Positions 42,375-50,793 of a stretch of DNA of 64,000 bases are shown here, in pieces. A program made the position numbers and the translations under genes. The stretch is from Streptomyces sp. NBC_01460. GTDB lineage: Bacteria; Actinomycetota; Actinomycetes; Streptomycetales; Streptomycetaceae. Position 1 is the stretch's first letter. Each line of letters begins with the position of its first letter. The stretch lies in contig NZ_CP109473.1 in assembly GCF_036227405.1 (NCBI RefSeq), positions 3,906,001-3,970,000 of the forward strand. Direction: 5' to 3'. Below the pieces are notes generated by a model. It was given only the letters and a program-made list of their open reading frames with translations, searched no databases and had not been told where the DNA came from.

Positions 42375-43325
42375 TCAGTCCAGCGGCGGGGTGCCGTGCG
42401 TGTGGAAGGACTCGATCGTCTGCAGGCCCCACGCCTGGCCCTTGGCGCGCTCGGCCTCGGTCCAGGTGACCAGCGGCCAGTCCGGGGCGAGCACCAGGCG
42501 GGTGAGCGGGTTGCAGAGCTCGATGCGGTTGCCGCCGGGCTCGTAGACGTACAGGAAGAACGTCTGCTGGATGGCGTGCTTGTGCGGTCCGGTCTCGATG
42601 AACACACCGCTGTCGATGGCGAGATCGGCCGCGCGCAGGATGTCCTCACGGGTGTCGGTGGCGAACGCGATGTGGTGCAGGCGTCCGGCGGAACCCGTCC
42701 AGTCGGCGGTGTACACGACGTCGTACGACTTGTTGTTGAACGTCAGCCACTTGGCGCCGATCCTGCCGGTGTCGAGCCGGATCTGCTCGGTGGGCCTGGC
42801 GCCGAGGACCTGCTGCTGGAAGTCGGCGTTGGCGGCGACGTCGGCGGCGAGGAAGTTGATGTGGTCCAGGCGGCGCACCCCCACACCGCGGTTCGGCTTG
42901 GCCTGCGGCTGGTTCTTCAGCGCGGGCCGGAGCTCCGGGGGCGCCTCGTAGTACTCGGTCTCCCAGTAGAGCGCGATCTCGTGACCGTCGGGATCGGTGG
43001 TCAGGTAGAGCTTGCCGATGCCCGGCTCGTCCTCCACCCAGCGCCCCGCGTGGCCCGTCTCCTCGAGTGCGGCGACCCTGCGCCGCAGGGCCTCCTCGCT
43101 GGAGGTACGCAGGGCGGTACGGCGCAGGCCCGGCTTCTCCGCGGCGGTCAGCACCAGGCTGTGGTGCTCGTAGTCGTCGAAGGTGCGCAGGTACACGGAG
43201 TCGCCGGACCGCCCGTTGACCGTCAGGCCGAGGTAGTCCGTGAAGAACCGGACGCTGGCGTCCAGGTCCGGGGTGAGCAGTTCGGCGTGACCGACATGGG
43301 CGATGTCACCGAGAGGGGGAGTCAT
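42375..43325 (-). CDS. Extradiol ring-cleavage dioxygenase (catechol 2,3-dioxygenase type)
   Basis: A 316-residue two-domain VOC protein. Iron ligands of the family are visible as His in RRLDHINFL, His in GRLHHIAFAT and Glu in GGNRIELCNP. The N-terminal VOC repeat (HVGHAELLTPDLDASVRFF) is structural. It should cleave a catecholic ring next to the hydroxyls, using Fe(II). Its start overlaps the tautomerase end by 20 bases, so the two are translated together. The substrate could be a catechol with a ring carboxyl, given the tautomerase; inference. Confidence 0.9.
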   Translation of the reverse strand: MTPPLGDIAHVGHAELLTPDLDASVRFFTDYLGLTVNGRSGDSVYLRTFDDYEHHSLVLTAAEKPGLRRTALRTSSEEALRRRVAALEETGHAGRWVEDEPGIGKLYLTTDPDGHEIALYWETEYYEAPPELRPALKNQPQAKPNRGVGVRRLDHINFLAADVAANADFQQQVLGARPTEQIRLDTGRIGAKWLTFNNKSYDVVYTADWTGSAGRLHHIAFATDTREDILRAADLAIDSGVFIETGPHKHAIQQTFFLYVYEPGGNRIELCNPLTRLVLAPDWPLVTWTEAERAKGQAWGLQTIESFHTHGTPPLD

Positions 43326-44433
43326 CTGCGGCTCCTTGCGGGGAGAGTGGGGATATCGGAGTCCGGGCGGGCCCGGGGAAGACCGTGCCGTCGAGGATCT
43401 TGCGTGCCGTGCGCACCACCGCGGTGCGCACGACCGCGGGGGTGCCGTCCGGCTCCGTCACGACAGCGGCCTCGATGTCGAGGAACCCGGTGGGGTGCTC
43501 GATGCGCAGCACGTCGCCCTCCGAGGGCAGCCGGGCGACCGGCTCGGCGACGCCTCCGGCGATGCGCAGGCCGGCGGCGACACCGGCGGCGCCGAGTACG
43601 CCGATCGACGTGTGGCAACGGTGCGGGATGAAGGTACGGGTCGTCACCGCTCCGTCGTGGGCGGGAGGAGCCAGCAGACCGATCTTGGGCACCGTCGTGT
43701 CGCGGACGTCGCCGAGGCCCATCAGCGGGCCCGCTTCGAGACGGATCCTCTCGATCCGGTCCCGCAGGGCCGCGTTCTCCTCGAGCTCCTGAGGGGTCTC
43801 GTAACCGGTGATGTCCAGCGACTCCGCCGCGATGAGCACCGTCGGCATCCCGTTGTCCACGCAGGTCACCGGCGTGCCCGCGACGATCTCACGGGCCCGG
43901 CCCGTGGGCAGCAGAGGGCTCGCGCCCCGAGCGAACTCGATCACCACCGGAGCGGCGGAGCCGGGTACCCCGGAGATCCGCGCCGTCCCCGTGTAGTCCA
44001 CGCGGCCGCCGGGGGTGGGGAAGGTCGCCGTGGCCAGGTCGCCGGTGTTGACCATCCGGATCCGTACGGACGTCCGTCCGTCCTCCGCGGCGACCAGGCC
44101 GCGCTCCACCGCGAAGGGCCCGATACCGGCGAGCAGGTTCCCGCAGTTCTGGCGGTCGGACACGTCGGCGGTGTCGACGGCGACCTGGAGGAAGAGGTAG
44201 TCCACGTCGACGTCGGGGTCCTCCGGTACGGAGACGACCGCGACCTTGCTGGTGAGGGGCTGTGCCCCGCCCAGACCGTCGATCTGGCGGGGGTCGGGGC
44301 TGCCCATGATCCGCAGCAGCAGGTCGTCGCGGGCGGCCGGATCCCGCGGCAGGTCGTCGGCCAGGAAATAGGCACCCTTGGACGTGCCTCCCCGCATCAG
44401 GAGGCACCGGACCTCCGCCGGTTCCCCGGTCAT
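43306..44433 (-). CDS. PrpF-fold 4-oxalomesaconate tautomerase-like protein
   Basis: A 375-residue PrpF/GalD-family isomerase of the DAP-epimerase fold: LLMRGGTSKGAYF at the N-terminus, DRQNCGNLLAGIGPFA with the Cys-Gly-Asn motif, and CVDNGMPTV in the second half. In gallate and protocatechuate 4,5-cleavage pathways this family converts the keto to the enol form of 4-oxalomesaconate; other members act in propionate metabolism. Its start overlaps the 40-codon ORF upstream as ATGA. No hydratase or aldolase of the pathway is in the window. Confidence 0.88.
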   Translation of the reverse strand: MTGEPAEVRCLLMRGGTSKGAYFLADDLPRDPAARDDLLLRIMGSPDPRQIDGLGGAQPLTSKVAVVSVPEDPDVDVDYLFLQVAVDTADVSDRQNCGNLLAGIGPFAVERGLVAAEDGRTSVRIRMVNTGDLATATFPTPGGRVDYTGTARISGVPGSAAPVVIEFARGASPLLPTGRAREIVAGTPVTCVDNGMPTVLIAAESLDITGYETPQELEENAALRDRIERIRLEAGPLMGLGDVRDTTVPKIGLLAPPAHDGAVTTRTFIPHRCHTSIGVLGAAGVAAGLRIAGGVAEPVARLPSEGDVLRIEHPTGFLDIEAAVVTEPDGTPAVVRTAVVRTARKILDGTVFPGPARTPISPLSPQGAADDSPSR

Positions 44434-44552
44434 GCCGCGGCCTCCCGGGCGAGGCGCTCCCGGGCGAGGCCCTCGCGGCGCCCCGCGCGTGAGAGCGCGT
44501 CGGCATCCCGCACGTCCGTCCTGGGCGGGCCGGTGACGAGGGTGCCGCTCAT
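44430..44552 (-). CDS. 40-residue ORF coupled to the tautomerase gene
   Basis: Starts ATGA-overlapping the preceding micro-ORF and ends ATGA-overlapping the tautomerase gene. The product is Arg/Ala-rich (DALSRAGRREGLARERLA), could form one basic helix, and matches nothing I know. It may be a real small protein, or the 3' remnant of a deleted enzyme gene whose stop-start coupling has been kept. Confidence 0.4.
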   Translation of the reverse strand: MSGTLVTGPPRTDVRDADALSRAGRREGLARERLAREAAA

Positions 44553-44590
44553 CCCGGCACCCCCGCGGTCCACGCCGTCTCGGTCGTCAT
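44549..44590 (-). CDS. 13-residue micro-ORF with a strong SD
   Basis: MTTETAWTAGVPG, preceded by AAGGAG nine bases upstream, the best SD of the operon. Its stop overlaps the next ATG. Either a leader peptide or the 5' stub of a gene lost by internal deletion. Confidence 0.4.
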   Translation of the reverse strand: MTTETAWTAGVPG

Positions 44591-44672
44591 GGCTGAACTC
44601 TCCTTGCTGGACAGGGCTCGGCCCACCAGCGAGGCGCGCCATGCGCGCGGTACGTCGATCAGGCGCCGCGCG

Positions 44673-45323
44673 TCACACGCGCAGTGCCTCGATCACGCTC
44701 GCCAGGTGGGAGCGGACGGCCGCCTCGGCCGCCTGCGGTTCCCTGGCCCTGATCGCGTCGATCATGGCCAGGTGCTCACTCAGGGACTGCTGGGGGCGCC
44801 CCGGCCGCAGGGCGAGCTGGAACCTGTGGCGTACCAACTGGCCGTTCAGCCGCTCCAGGAGCGATACGGCTGTCTGCTGGCCGGAGAACTCCCTGACCAG
44901 GGCGTGCAGTTCATGATTCAGGTCGGAATAGAGCATGGGCTCGCCACCGGCGACCGCCTTGGTCATCGCCTCGCCGACCACCGTGAGCCGGTCAAGCTGC
45001 TCGTCGCTGGCCGCGACGGCGGCCTTGGCGGCACAGAGCCCTTCCAGGGCCATGCGGCACTCGGTGATGGCGACGGCTTCGTCGACGCTCACCACGCGCA
45101 CCCGCGATCCGCGGTTACGGATCCGCTCGACCAGCCCCTCCGACTCCAGCTCGATCAGTGCCGCCCTGACACTGGCCCGTGTCACACCGAACTGCTCGGC
45201 GAGTTCGTTCTCCACCAGCCGCTGGGCCGGTGCCATCTCGCCGCGCAGAATCGCCTGCCGCAGGTGGGTGAGAGCCAGCTGCCTGGCCTGCTCCCCACTG
45301 GTCGGACCGGCTTCCTTCGGCAT
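44673..45323 (-). CDS. GntR-family regulator (FadR/FCD subfamily)
   Basis: A 216-residue repressor. The winged helix-turn-helix is at residues about 10-75 (LRQAILRGEMAPAQRLVENELAEQFGVTRASVRAAL), and the FCD helical domain fills the rest, with the metal-site residues in DLNHELH and the late SEHLAMIDAI plus RSHL. FCD regulators of this type sense small carboxylates, here presumably a pathway intermediate. It is the first gene of the operon. Upstream, CGTTGACAAT on the coding strand could be both -35 and operator. Confidence 0.9.
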   Translation of the reverse strand: MPKEAGPTSGEQARQLALTHLRQAILRGEMAPAQRLVENELAEQFGVTRASVRAALIELESEGLVERIRNRGSRVRVVSVDEAVAITECRMALEGLCAAKAAVAASDEQLDRLTVVGEAMTKAVAGGEPMLYSDLNHELHALVREFSGQQTAVSLLERLNGQLVRHRFQLALRPGRPQQSLSEHLAMIDAIRAREPQAAEAAVRSHLASVIEALRV

Positions 45324-45374
45324 CGTTGCCCCCCTGAGTGAGTGCCTGTCGAACCTAAATCTAGGCCAACAGGA

Positions 45375-45385
45375 TTGTCAACGAT
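45375..45385 (-). promoter_or_regulatory. TTGTCAACGAT element upstream of the GntR gene
   Basis: Reads ATCGTTGACAA on the coding strand: a -35-like TTGACA with TAGATT/TTAGGT candidates 12-17 bases on. Ten of eleven bases match the element upstream of the MFS gene. Confidence 0.5.
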
Positions 45386-45460
45386 TCTGTTTGCCATATT
45401 GCGGTAGCCGTGGCACCGGCCTGCCGGACATCCGTGCGGCGCCCGCCCGCACCACGACAG

Positions 45461-45500
45461 AAGGGCCTGTCCCCTCTCCTGGGAGAGGGGACAGGCCCTT
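45461..45500. terminator. 19-bp hairpin downstream of the FMN reductase gene
   Basis: AAGGGCCTGTCCCCTCTCC pairs perfectly with the strand at 45482-45500. It starts with AAGGG and ends with CCCTT, consistent with termination of the minus-strand reductase gene. Confidence 0.85.
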
Positions 45501-45558
45501 GGCCGCGCCGGTGGCGCGAGGGTGGCGGCGAGAGATGCTCGGCGTGCCGCCGGGAGGA

Positions 45559-46116
45559 TCAGACAGTCGCCGCGGCGCCCTCGGCGACCTGGCGGAGCAC
45601 CTCGGTCAGCGAGGTGACGACCTCGGCGTCGTCCGCCGGGTGGAGCTCGGCGAAGCGGGTCACGGAGCCGGGGATGGAGAGCTTGACGTCCGCCAGGACC
45701 GCTCCGCCCGCGAGGCCGGCCGCCTTGCGGGCCTCGTCCTGGGCCCACACGCCGCCGAACTGGCCGAAGGCGGTACCGACCACGGCGACCGGCTTGGCGG
45801 TCAGGGCGCCGGCACCGTAAGGGCGGGACAGCCAGTCGATGGCGTTCTTCAGCACGGCCGGCATGGTGCCGTTGTACTCGGGCGAGAACAGCAGGAACGC
45901 GTCGGCCCGGCCGGCCGCCTCACGCAGCGCGGCGGCGGCCGCCGGGACGCCACCCTCGACGTCGAGGTCCTCGTTGTAGAAGGGGACGTCGACGAGGCCC
46001 TCGTACAGCTCGACCTCGACACCCTCGGGCGCGTGCCTGACGGCCGCCTCGGCGAGCTGACGGTTGTGGGAGCCGGCGCGGAGGCTGCCGACGAGGGCGA
46101 GGATGCGTACAGACAT
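45559..46116 (-). CDS. NADPH-dependent FMN reductase
   Basis: A 185-residue flavodoxin-fold reductase of the ArsH/SsuE/ChrR type. LVGSLRAGSHNRQLAEAA binds the FMN phosphate; FSPEYNGTMPAVLKNAIDW is the family signature near residue 77. It reduces FMN or quinones with NADPH. It is divergent from the TetR gene, and the shared promoter carries two operator-like palindromes, so the TetR protein very probably controls it. The ATG has GGGAGCTCCC-type sequence upstream rather than a clean SD. Confidence 0.92.
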   Translation of the reverse strand: MSVRILALVGSLRAGSHNRQLAEAAVRHAPEGVEVELYEGLVDVPFYNEDLDVEGGVPAAAAALREAAGRADAFLLFSPEYNGTMPAVLKNAIDWLSRPYGAGALTAKPVAVVGTAFGQFGGVWAQDEARKAAGLAGGAVLADVKLSIPGSVTRFAELHPADDAEVVTSLTEVLRQVAEGAAATV

Positions 46117-46175
46117 GGGGGAGCTCCCGGAAGACGGAGACTGCAGAAGTGAGCGGACCAAGCTCCCGCGGAAGT

Positions 46176-46230
46176 AAGCGGACCAGGGTCCGTTTAAAGT
46201 TGTACCACCTAAACGGACCGCGGTCCACTT
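46176..46230. promoter_or_regulatory. Paired TetR operators between reductase and regulator
   Basis: Two near-identical palindromes, AAGCGGACCAGGGTCCGTTT (46176-46195) and AAACGGACCGCGGTCCACTT (46211-46230), centre-to-centre 35 bases. Each has GGACC-NN-GGTCC with flanking AA/TT. A half site (GCGGACC) lies further left near 46153. Position between the divergent genes fits binding by the adjacent TetR protein. Confidence 0.75.
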
Positions 46231-46257
46231 ACGGTCTTCCGGCGCTACCCTGAAGTC

Positions 46258-46911
46258 ATGACCGCTCCCCTGCTCCCGCTGCCCGGGCCACCCGACCCCG
46301 GAGAGGGGCGGACGGGCCTCGCGCTCGCGGCCGTCGGCGGACCGGAGCCGCTGAGGGCGGACGCGGCACGCAACCGGGCGCTGCTGCTGGACGCCGCCTC
46401 CCGCCTCCTCGCCCGCTGCGGGGCGGCGGACCTCACCATGGAGTCGGTCGCCGCCGCCGCCGGAGTCGGCAAGGGGACCGTCTTCCGCCGCTTCAAGGAC
46501 CGCACCGGACTGCTCATCGCGCTCCTCGACCACCGCGAAGCCCTCCTGCAGGCCGCGTTCCTGTCCGGGCCTCCGCCCATGGGCCCGGACGCCCCCGCGG
46601 CCGAGCGGCTGCACGCCTTCGGCCCCGCGGTGATCCGTCACGAACGCGACCACCACGAGCTGATCCTGGCCTCCCGCACCGATCCGCAGCGCACCTACAC
46701 CGTGCCCGCACAGCGGCTGAGGCTCAGCCATGTCGCCCTGCTGCTGCGCCAGGCCCACGCGGAGGGCGAGCCCGAACTGCTCGCGCACACCCTGCTCGGG
46801 TCGATCGACGCCCCCCTCGTCCACCATCTGACGTGCGAACGGGGCATCGCCGTCGACCGGCTCGATGAGGGCTGGCACGACCTGCTCACCCGGTACGGGG
46901 TGGCACGCTGA
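46258..46911 (+). CDS. TetR-family transcriptional regulator
   Basis: A 217-residue TetR repressor. The HTH is at residues about 38-85 (RNRALLLDAASRLLARCGAADLTMESVAAAAGVGKGTVFRRF pattern). The ligand domain carries an His/Glu-rich stretch (HERDHHEL) and a Cys (HLTCERG) that might sense metal or electrophiles, in line with a neighbouring flavin reductase. A 30-residue Pro/Gly-rich extension precedes the HTH. It presumably represses the reductase gene and itself. The 3' end is one base from the convergent ARMT1-like gene. Confidence 0.9.
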   Translation: MTAPLLPLPGPPDPGEGRTGLALAAVGGPEPLRADAARNRALLLDAASRLLARCGAADLTMESVAAAAGVGKGTVFRRFKDRTGLLIALLDHREALLQAAFLSGPPPMGPDAPAAERLHAFGPAVIRHERDHHELILASRTDPQRTYTVPAQRLRLSHVALLLRQAHAEGEPELLAHTLLGSIDAPLVHHLTCERGIAVDRLDEGWHDLLTRYGVAR

Positions 46912-46912
46912 G

Positions 46913-48115
46913 CTAGGCGCGCACCTGGACCAGGGCGTGCGTGCCGCTGGTGCGCCATGCCCGGCCCGAGGACTCCAGCCGTTCCAGGGTGCGCGCTTCC
47001 AGCCCCACGACCACGTCGGACTTCAGGGTGCGCAGCGCGGCCACGGGCCCCGGGAAGTACGCCGTGGGGCCGGCGAACGGGGTGGTCGCCGGCCAGAGCC
47101 GGTCCCCCACCAGACGGCGGTAGTTGAGGTCGCCCTTCAGGATCGTCACCGTGGCGGCGGCCAGCTCCGCCCGGAGGTCCTCGGGCATCCGCTCGTACGG
47201 GAACGGGGCGCGGAAGAACGCGTGGGTACGCACGTCGAGCCGGCCCGACCCCATGGCCGCCCAGACCCGTGCGCCGATCGCACCCGCCTCGCCGGGAGCT
47301 CCGCACAGCCGGCGCAGGCAGTCGACGACGTCGGCCGTCATCGCGTCGGAGACGTAGTACGGACACGGCTTGACGTGGAGCACCACCCGGTCCGCGTGGC
47401 CGTGTTGGAGCAGGTGGTCGATGAGAACGAGGTCGGGGATCAGTTCGCGTCCGGTGTTGTCCGCGACGAAGGCGACGGTGGCCGGGGACCCGGGCGGCAG
47501 GAGGGACCACAGCGCCGCGCTGTCGTCGGCGACCAGGCGGGTGTCGGCCTCGCCGGGGACGGATTCGCCCGAGGGGCCACGGAAACCGAGGTCGGCCCGG
47601 TTGCCCCAGAGCGAGGCCTGGAGGAGGGCCGTGGCCCGTTCGTCCGCGGGGACGGCGGCGAGATCGTCCAGGGAGCGGAGTTCCTCCTCGACCGTGTCGC
47701 CGCGGAGCTCGGCGCGCTTGAAGGGGGCGAAGGGGTCGACGCCCTGCCACGGCCCCTCGTCGAAGTAGCCGACCGCACCCAGGAGCCTGCGGTAGAAGTA
47801 GCTCTCGGCCCAGAGGAACGGGGCGTCGAACCAGGGGCGGCCGACGTACTCCTCTCCCCACTCCAGCCAGAGCGCGCGGTCCGCGCTGCCGGGGCCGAGC
47901 GGCTCGACGACGCCGTGGAGGGTCTCCCGCAGCAGGGCGTCCAGGGCCCGGTGCTGCCCGGGGCCGTACGGGAAGGCCTCCCGCACCTGTTCGATCAGCG
48001 CCGGATGGCGCTCGGCCATGACGCCACGGGCGAAACTGCCCGGCTCCCGGCACGTGATCACCGGGGGAAGGCCGGGGTCCGGCACGGCCCCGGCTGTCGC
48101 TCGCGTATCGCCCAT
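46913..48115 (-). CDS. Damage-control phosphatase, ARMT1 family (DUF89)
   Basis: A 400-residue protein with DUF89 signatures: VADNTGRELIPDLVLIDHLL (metal-binding Asp-Asn), VKPCPYYVSDAM, and ILKGDLNYRRLVGD near the C-terminus. These metal-dependent phosphatases hydrolyse unwanted sugar phosphates such as fructose 1-phosphate; the eukaryotic member ARMT1 was once described as a methyltransferase. I chose the ATG at 48115, since the frame upstream is Pro/Gly-rich and lacks a start signal. It is not obviously in an operon. Confidence 0.88.
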   Translation of the reverse strand: MGDTRATAGAVPDPGLPPVITCREPGSFARGVMAERHPALIEQVREAFPYGPGQHRALDALLRETLHGVVEPLGPGSADRALWLEWGEEYVGRPWFDAPFLWAESYFYRRLLGAVGYFDEGPWQGVDPFAPFKRAELRGDTVEEELRSLDDLAAVPADERATALLQASLWGNRADLGFRGPSGESVPGEADTRLVADDSAALWSLLPPGSPATVAFVADNTGRELIPDLVLIDHLLQHGHADRVVLHVKPCPYYVSDAMTADVVDCLRRLCGAPGEAGAIGARVWAAMGSGRLDVRTHAFFRAPFPYERMPEDLRAELAAATVTILKGDLNYRRLVGDRLWPATTPFAGPTAYFPGPVAALRTLKSDVVVGLEARTLERLESSGRAWRTSGTHALVQVRA

Positions 48116-48291
48116 GCGCCCCAGTCTGCCCGGTGGAGGAGGACCGGATCCCCGCCCGGGCCGTGCGTGTCCACCGCTCGCGGGGGTGCCCCCGGCCAAC
48201 GGCCCCGGCCGGACGGGCACATGGACGAACGGAGCCTGGTTACGATATCCAGCGGTTCAGCTGCTCACCCCAGGAAAGGGATCCCGTACCC

Positions 48292-50205
48292 ATGTCGGCC
48301 GAGACGTTCGAGTTTCAGGTAGAAGCGCGCCAGCTCCTGCAGATGATGATCCATTCGATTTACTCGAACAAGGATGTATTCCTGCGTGAGCTCATCTCCA
48401 ATTCCTCGGACGCGCTGGACAAGCTGCGACTGGAAACTCTCCGCGACGAAAAGATCCAGGCGGACACGTCCGACCTGCACATCGCCATCGAGGCCGACCA
48501 GGAGGAGCGCACCCTTACGGTGCGCGACAACGGCATCGGGATGTCGCACGACGAGGTCGTGCAGCTCATCGGGACGATCGCCAATTCCGGTACCGCGAAG
48601 TTCCTCCAGGAGCTCAAGGAGGCCAAGGACGCCGCCGCTTCCGAGGAGCTGATCGGACAGTTCGGTGTCGGTTTCTATTCCAGCTTCATGGTCGCCGACG
48701 AGGTCACCCTGCTGACCCGGCGTGCGGGCGAGGACACGGGGACCCGCTGGCAGTCGAGCGGCGAGGGCACCTACACCGTCGAGACCGTCGACGACGCCCC
48801 GCAGGGCACCTCGGTCGTCCTGCGGCTCAAGCCGGAGGACGCCGAGGACAAGCTCTTCGACTACACCTCGCCCTGGAAGATCAGGGAAATCGTCAAGCGC
48901 TACTCGGACTTCATCACCTGGCCCATCCGCATGAAGGCGGTCACGGGCGAGGAGGGCGCCGAGCCCGAGGTCGAGACGGTCAACTCGATGAAGGCCCTGT
49001 GGGCACGGTCCAAGGACTCCGTGACCGACGAGGAGTACAGCGAGCTCTACAAGCACATCAGTCACGACTGGACGGACCCGCTGGAGACCATCCGCATGCA
49101 GGCGGAGGGGACCTTCGAATACCAGGCCCTGCTCTTCCTCCCGGCCCACGCGCCGCAGGACCTGTTCATGCAGGACCACAAGCGTGGGGTCCAGCTCTAC
49201 GTGAAGCGCGTGTTCATCATGGATGACTGCGAAGCGCTCATGCCGACCTACCTCCGCTTCGTGAAGGGCGTGGTCGACGCCCAGGACCTCTCGCTGAACG
49301 TGTCGCGCGAGATCCTCCAGCAGGACCGCCAGATCGAGATGATGCGGCGCCGCCTGGTCAAGAAGGTGCTCTCGACGGTCAAGGACCTCAGGTCCAAGGC
49401 CCCCGAGAAGTACGAGACGCTCTGGAAGGAGTTCGGCCGGGTCCTCAAGGAAGGGCTGTTCCAGGACTTCGAGAACCGTGACGCCATCCTGGAGATCTCC
49501 TCGTTCGCCTCGACCCAGGACGACGAAGGGCTCACCACCCTGCGCGCGTACGTGGAACGGATGAAGGAGGGGCAGGAGCAGATCTACTACATGACCGGCG
49601 AATCGCGCGCGGCCATGGAGAGCTCCCCCCACATGGAGGCCTTCCGCGCCAAGGGGTTCGAGGTCCTCCTGCTGACCGACCCCGTCGACGAGGTCTGGGT
49701 CCAGTCCGTTCCCGAGTTCGACGGCAAGCCGCTCCAGTCCATCTCCAAGGGCGAGGTCGACCTGGACACCGACGAGGAGAAGAAGGAGGTCGAGGCCGAG
49801 CGCGAGAAGCAGCAGCAGGACTACGCCGGCCTGCTGACCTGGATGACGGAGCAGCTCGGTGACACGGTGAAGGAGGTTCGTCTCTCCTCCCGCCTCACCG
49901 TCTCGCCCGCCTGCATCGTCTCGGACACGCACGATGTCACCCCGGCCCTGGAGAACATGTACCGCGCCATGGGCCAGGAGGTGCCGCAGATCAAGCGCAT
50001 CCTCGAACTCAACCCGTCGCACGCACTGATCAGCGGACTGAAGAAGGCCCACGCCGCGCAGAGCGGCGAAGAGGGCGCCGGCACCGAACTGGCCGAGACG
50101 GCGGAGCTCGTCCACGGCCTGGCGCTCCTCTCGGACGGTGGCGAGCTGAGTGATCCCTCGCGCTTCAGCAGGCTGATGGCGGACCGTCTGGAGCGCACGC
50201 TGTAG
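48292..50205 (+). CDS. htpG: Molecular chaperone HtpG (Hsp90)
   Basis: A 637-residue Hsp90. The GHKL ATPase motifs ISNSSDALDKLR, VRDNGIGM and GQFGVGFYSSF are all intact; the middle domain has VKRVFIMDDCEALMP and LNVSREILQQ with the catalytic Arg, and the C-terminal dimerisation domain is complete. The ATG reading MSAETFEF is the start; AGGAAAGGG lies about 12 bases ahead. A hairpin terminator follows 20 bases after the stop. No HspR/HAIR-type operator is obvious upstream. Confidence 0.97.
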   Translation: MSAETFEFQVEARQLLQMMIHSIYSNKDVFLRELISNSSDALDKLRLETLRDEKIQADTSDLHIAIEADQEERTLTVRDNGIGMSHDEVVQLIGTIANSGTAKFLQELKEAKDAAASEELIGQFGVGFYSSFMVADEVTLLTRRAGEDTGTRWQSSGEGTYTVETVDDAPQGTSVVLRLKPEDAEDKLFDYTSPWKIREIVKRYSDFITWPIRMKAVTGEEGAEPEVETVNSMKALWARSKDSVTDEEYSELYKHISHDWTDPLETIRMQAEGTFEYQALLFLPAHAPQDLFMQDHKRGVQLYVKRVFIMDDCEALMPTYLRFVKGVVDAQDLSLNVSREILQQDRQIEMMRRRLVKKVLSTVKDLRSKAPEKYETLWKEFGRVLKEGLFQDFENRDAILEISSFASTQDDEGLTTLRAYVERMKEGQEQIYYMTGESRAAMESSPHMEAFRAKGFEVLLLTDPVDEVWVQSVPEFDGKPLQSISKGEVDLDTDEEKKEVEAEREKQQQDYAGLLTWMTEQLGDTVKEVRLSSRLTVSPACIVSDTHDVTPALENMYRAMGQEVPQIKRILELNPSHALISGLKKAHAAQSGEEGAGTELAETAELVHGLALLSDGGELSDPSRFSRLMADRLERTL

Positions 50206-50225
50206 AGCGGACCACTCCCACGCAC

Positions 50226-50254
50226 CGCGGCCGCCGGATCTCCCGGCGGCCGCG
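50226..50254 (+). terminator. htpG terminator
   Basis: CGCGGCCGCCGG and CCGGCGGCCGCG form a perfect 12-bp stem with an ATCTC loop, followed by TTCGT. Confidence 0.8.
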
Positions 50255-50430
50255 TTCGTCTGCGGTGAAGGGGCGGGGGTGAAGATGGGGCCGCGGCTGA
50301 ACCCGACTCCTCACCCAGGTGAAAAAGATTCCTAGGAAAGTCGTCGTCGGATGTCGAGGGCCCGCCTCCCGCTCCGACCGAAGGGTGACAGCGCGCCGAC
50401 GGGGCGCGCGAGAGGCAGAGGACGTCCGAG

Positions 50431-50793
50431 ATGAAGTACATCGCGATGATCTACGGCAACCAGGCCAAGTGGGACTCCTTCCCGGCCGAGGAGTGGCCCC
50501 GTGCGATCGCCGAGCAGGAGGCGTTCAACAAGAAGTACCGCGAGAGCGGTGAGCTCCTCGGCGCCTACGGCTTGGCGGACGCGGCCAACGCCCAGCTCGT
50601 GCGCCGCGAGGACGGCGTCCCGGCGGTCACCGACGGCCCGTACCTGGAGACCAAGGAGTACATCGCCAGCTTCTACCTGCTCGACTGCGACAGTCCGGAG
50701 CGGGCCCAGGCGATCGCCGCGGACATGCCGTTCGCCGACGTGGACCCGGTCGAGCTGTGGCCGGTGCTGCACGAGTCCGCGGCGGACGTGTGA
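50431..50793 (+). CDS. YCII/DGPF-domain protein
   Basis: A 120-residue YCII-related protein: MKYIAMIYGNQAKW at the start, the central VTDGPYLETKEYIASFYLLDC (DGPF motif with Tyr for Phe), and the ARAQAIA-type helix. These proteins are constant partners of ECF42-group sigma factors in actinomycetes, and the sigma gene overlaps its stop here (GTGTGA). Their activity is unknown. GGCAGAGGACGTCCGAG precedes the ATG. Confidence 0.9.
   Translation: MKYIAMIYGNQAKWDSFPAEEWPRAIAEQEAFNKKYRESGELLGAYGLADAANAQLVRREDGVPAVTDGPYLETKEYIASFYLLDCDSPERAQAIAADMPFADVDPVELWPVLHESAADV

Noticed and set aside
46695..48053. Frame overlapping the ARMT1-like gene
   Set aside because: Arg/Pro/Gly-rich alternative frame; the DUF89 motifs lie in the other frame.
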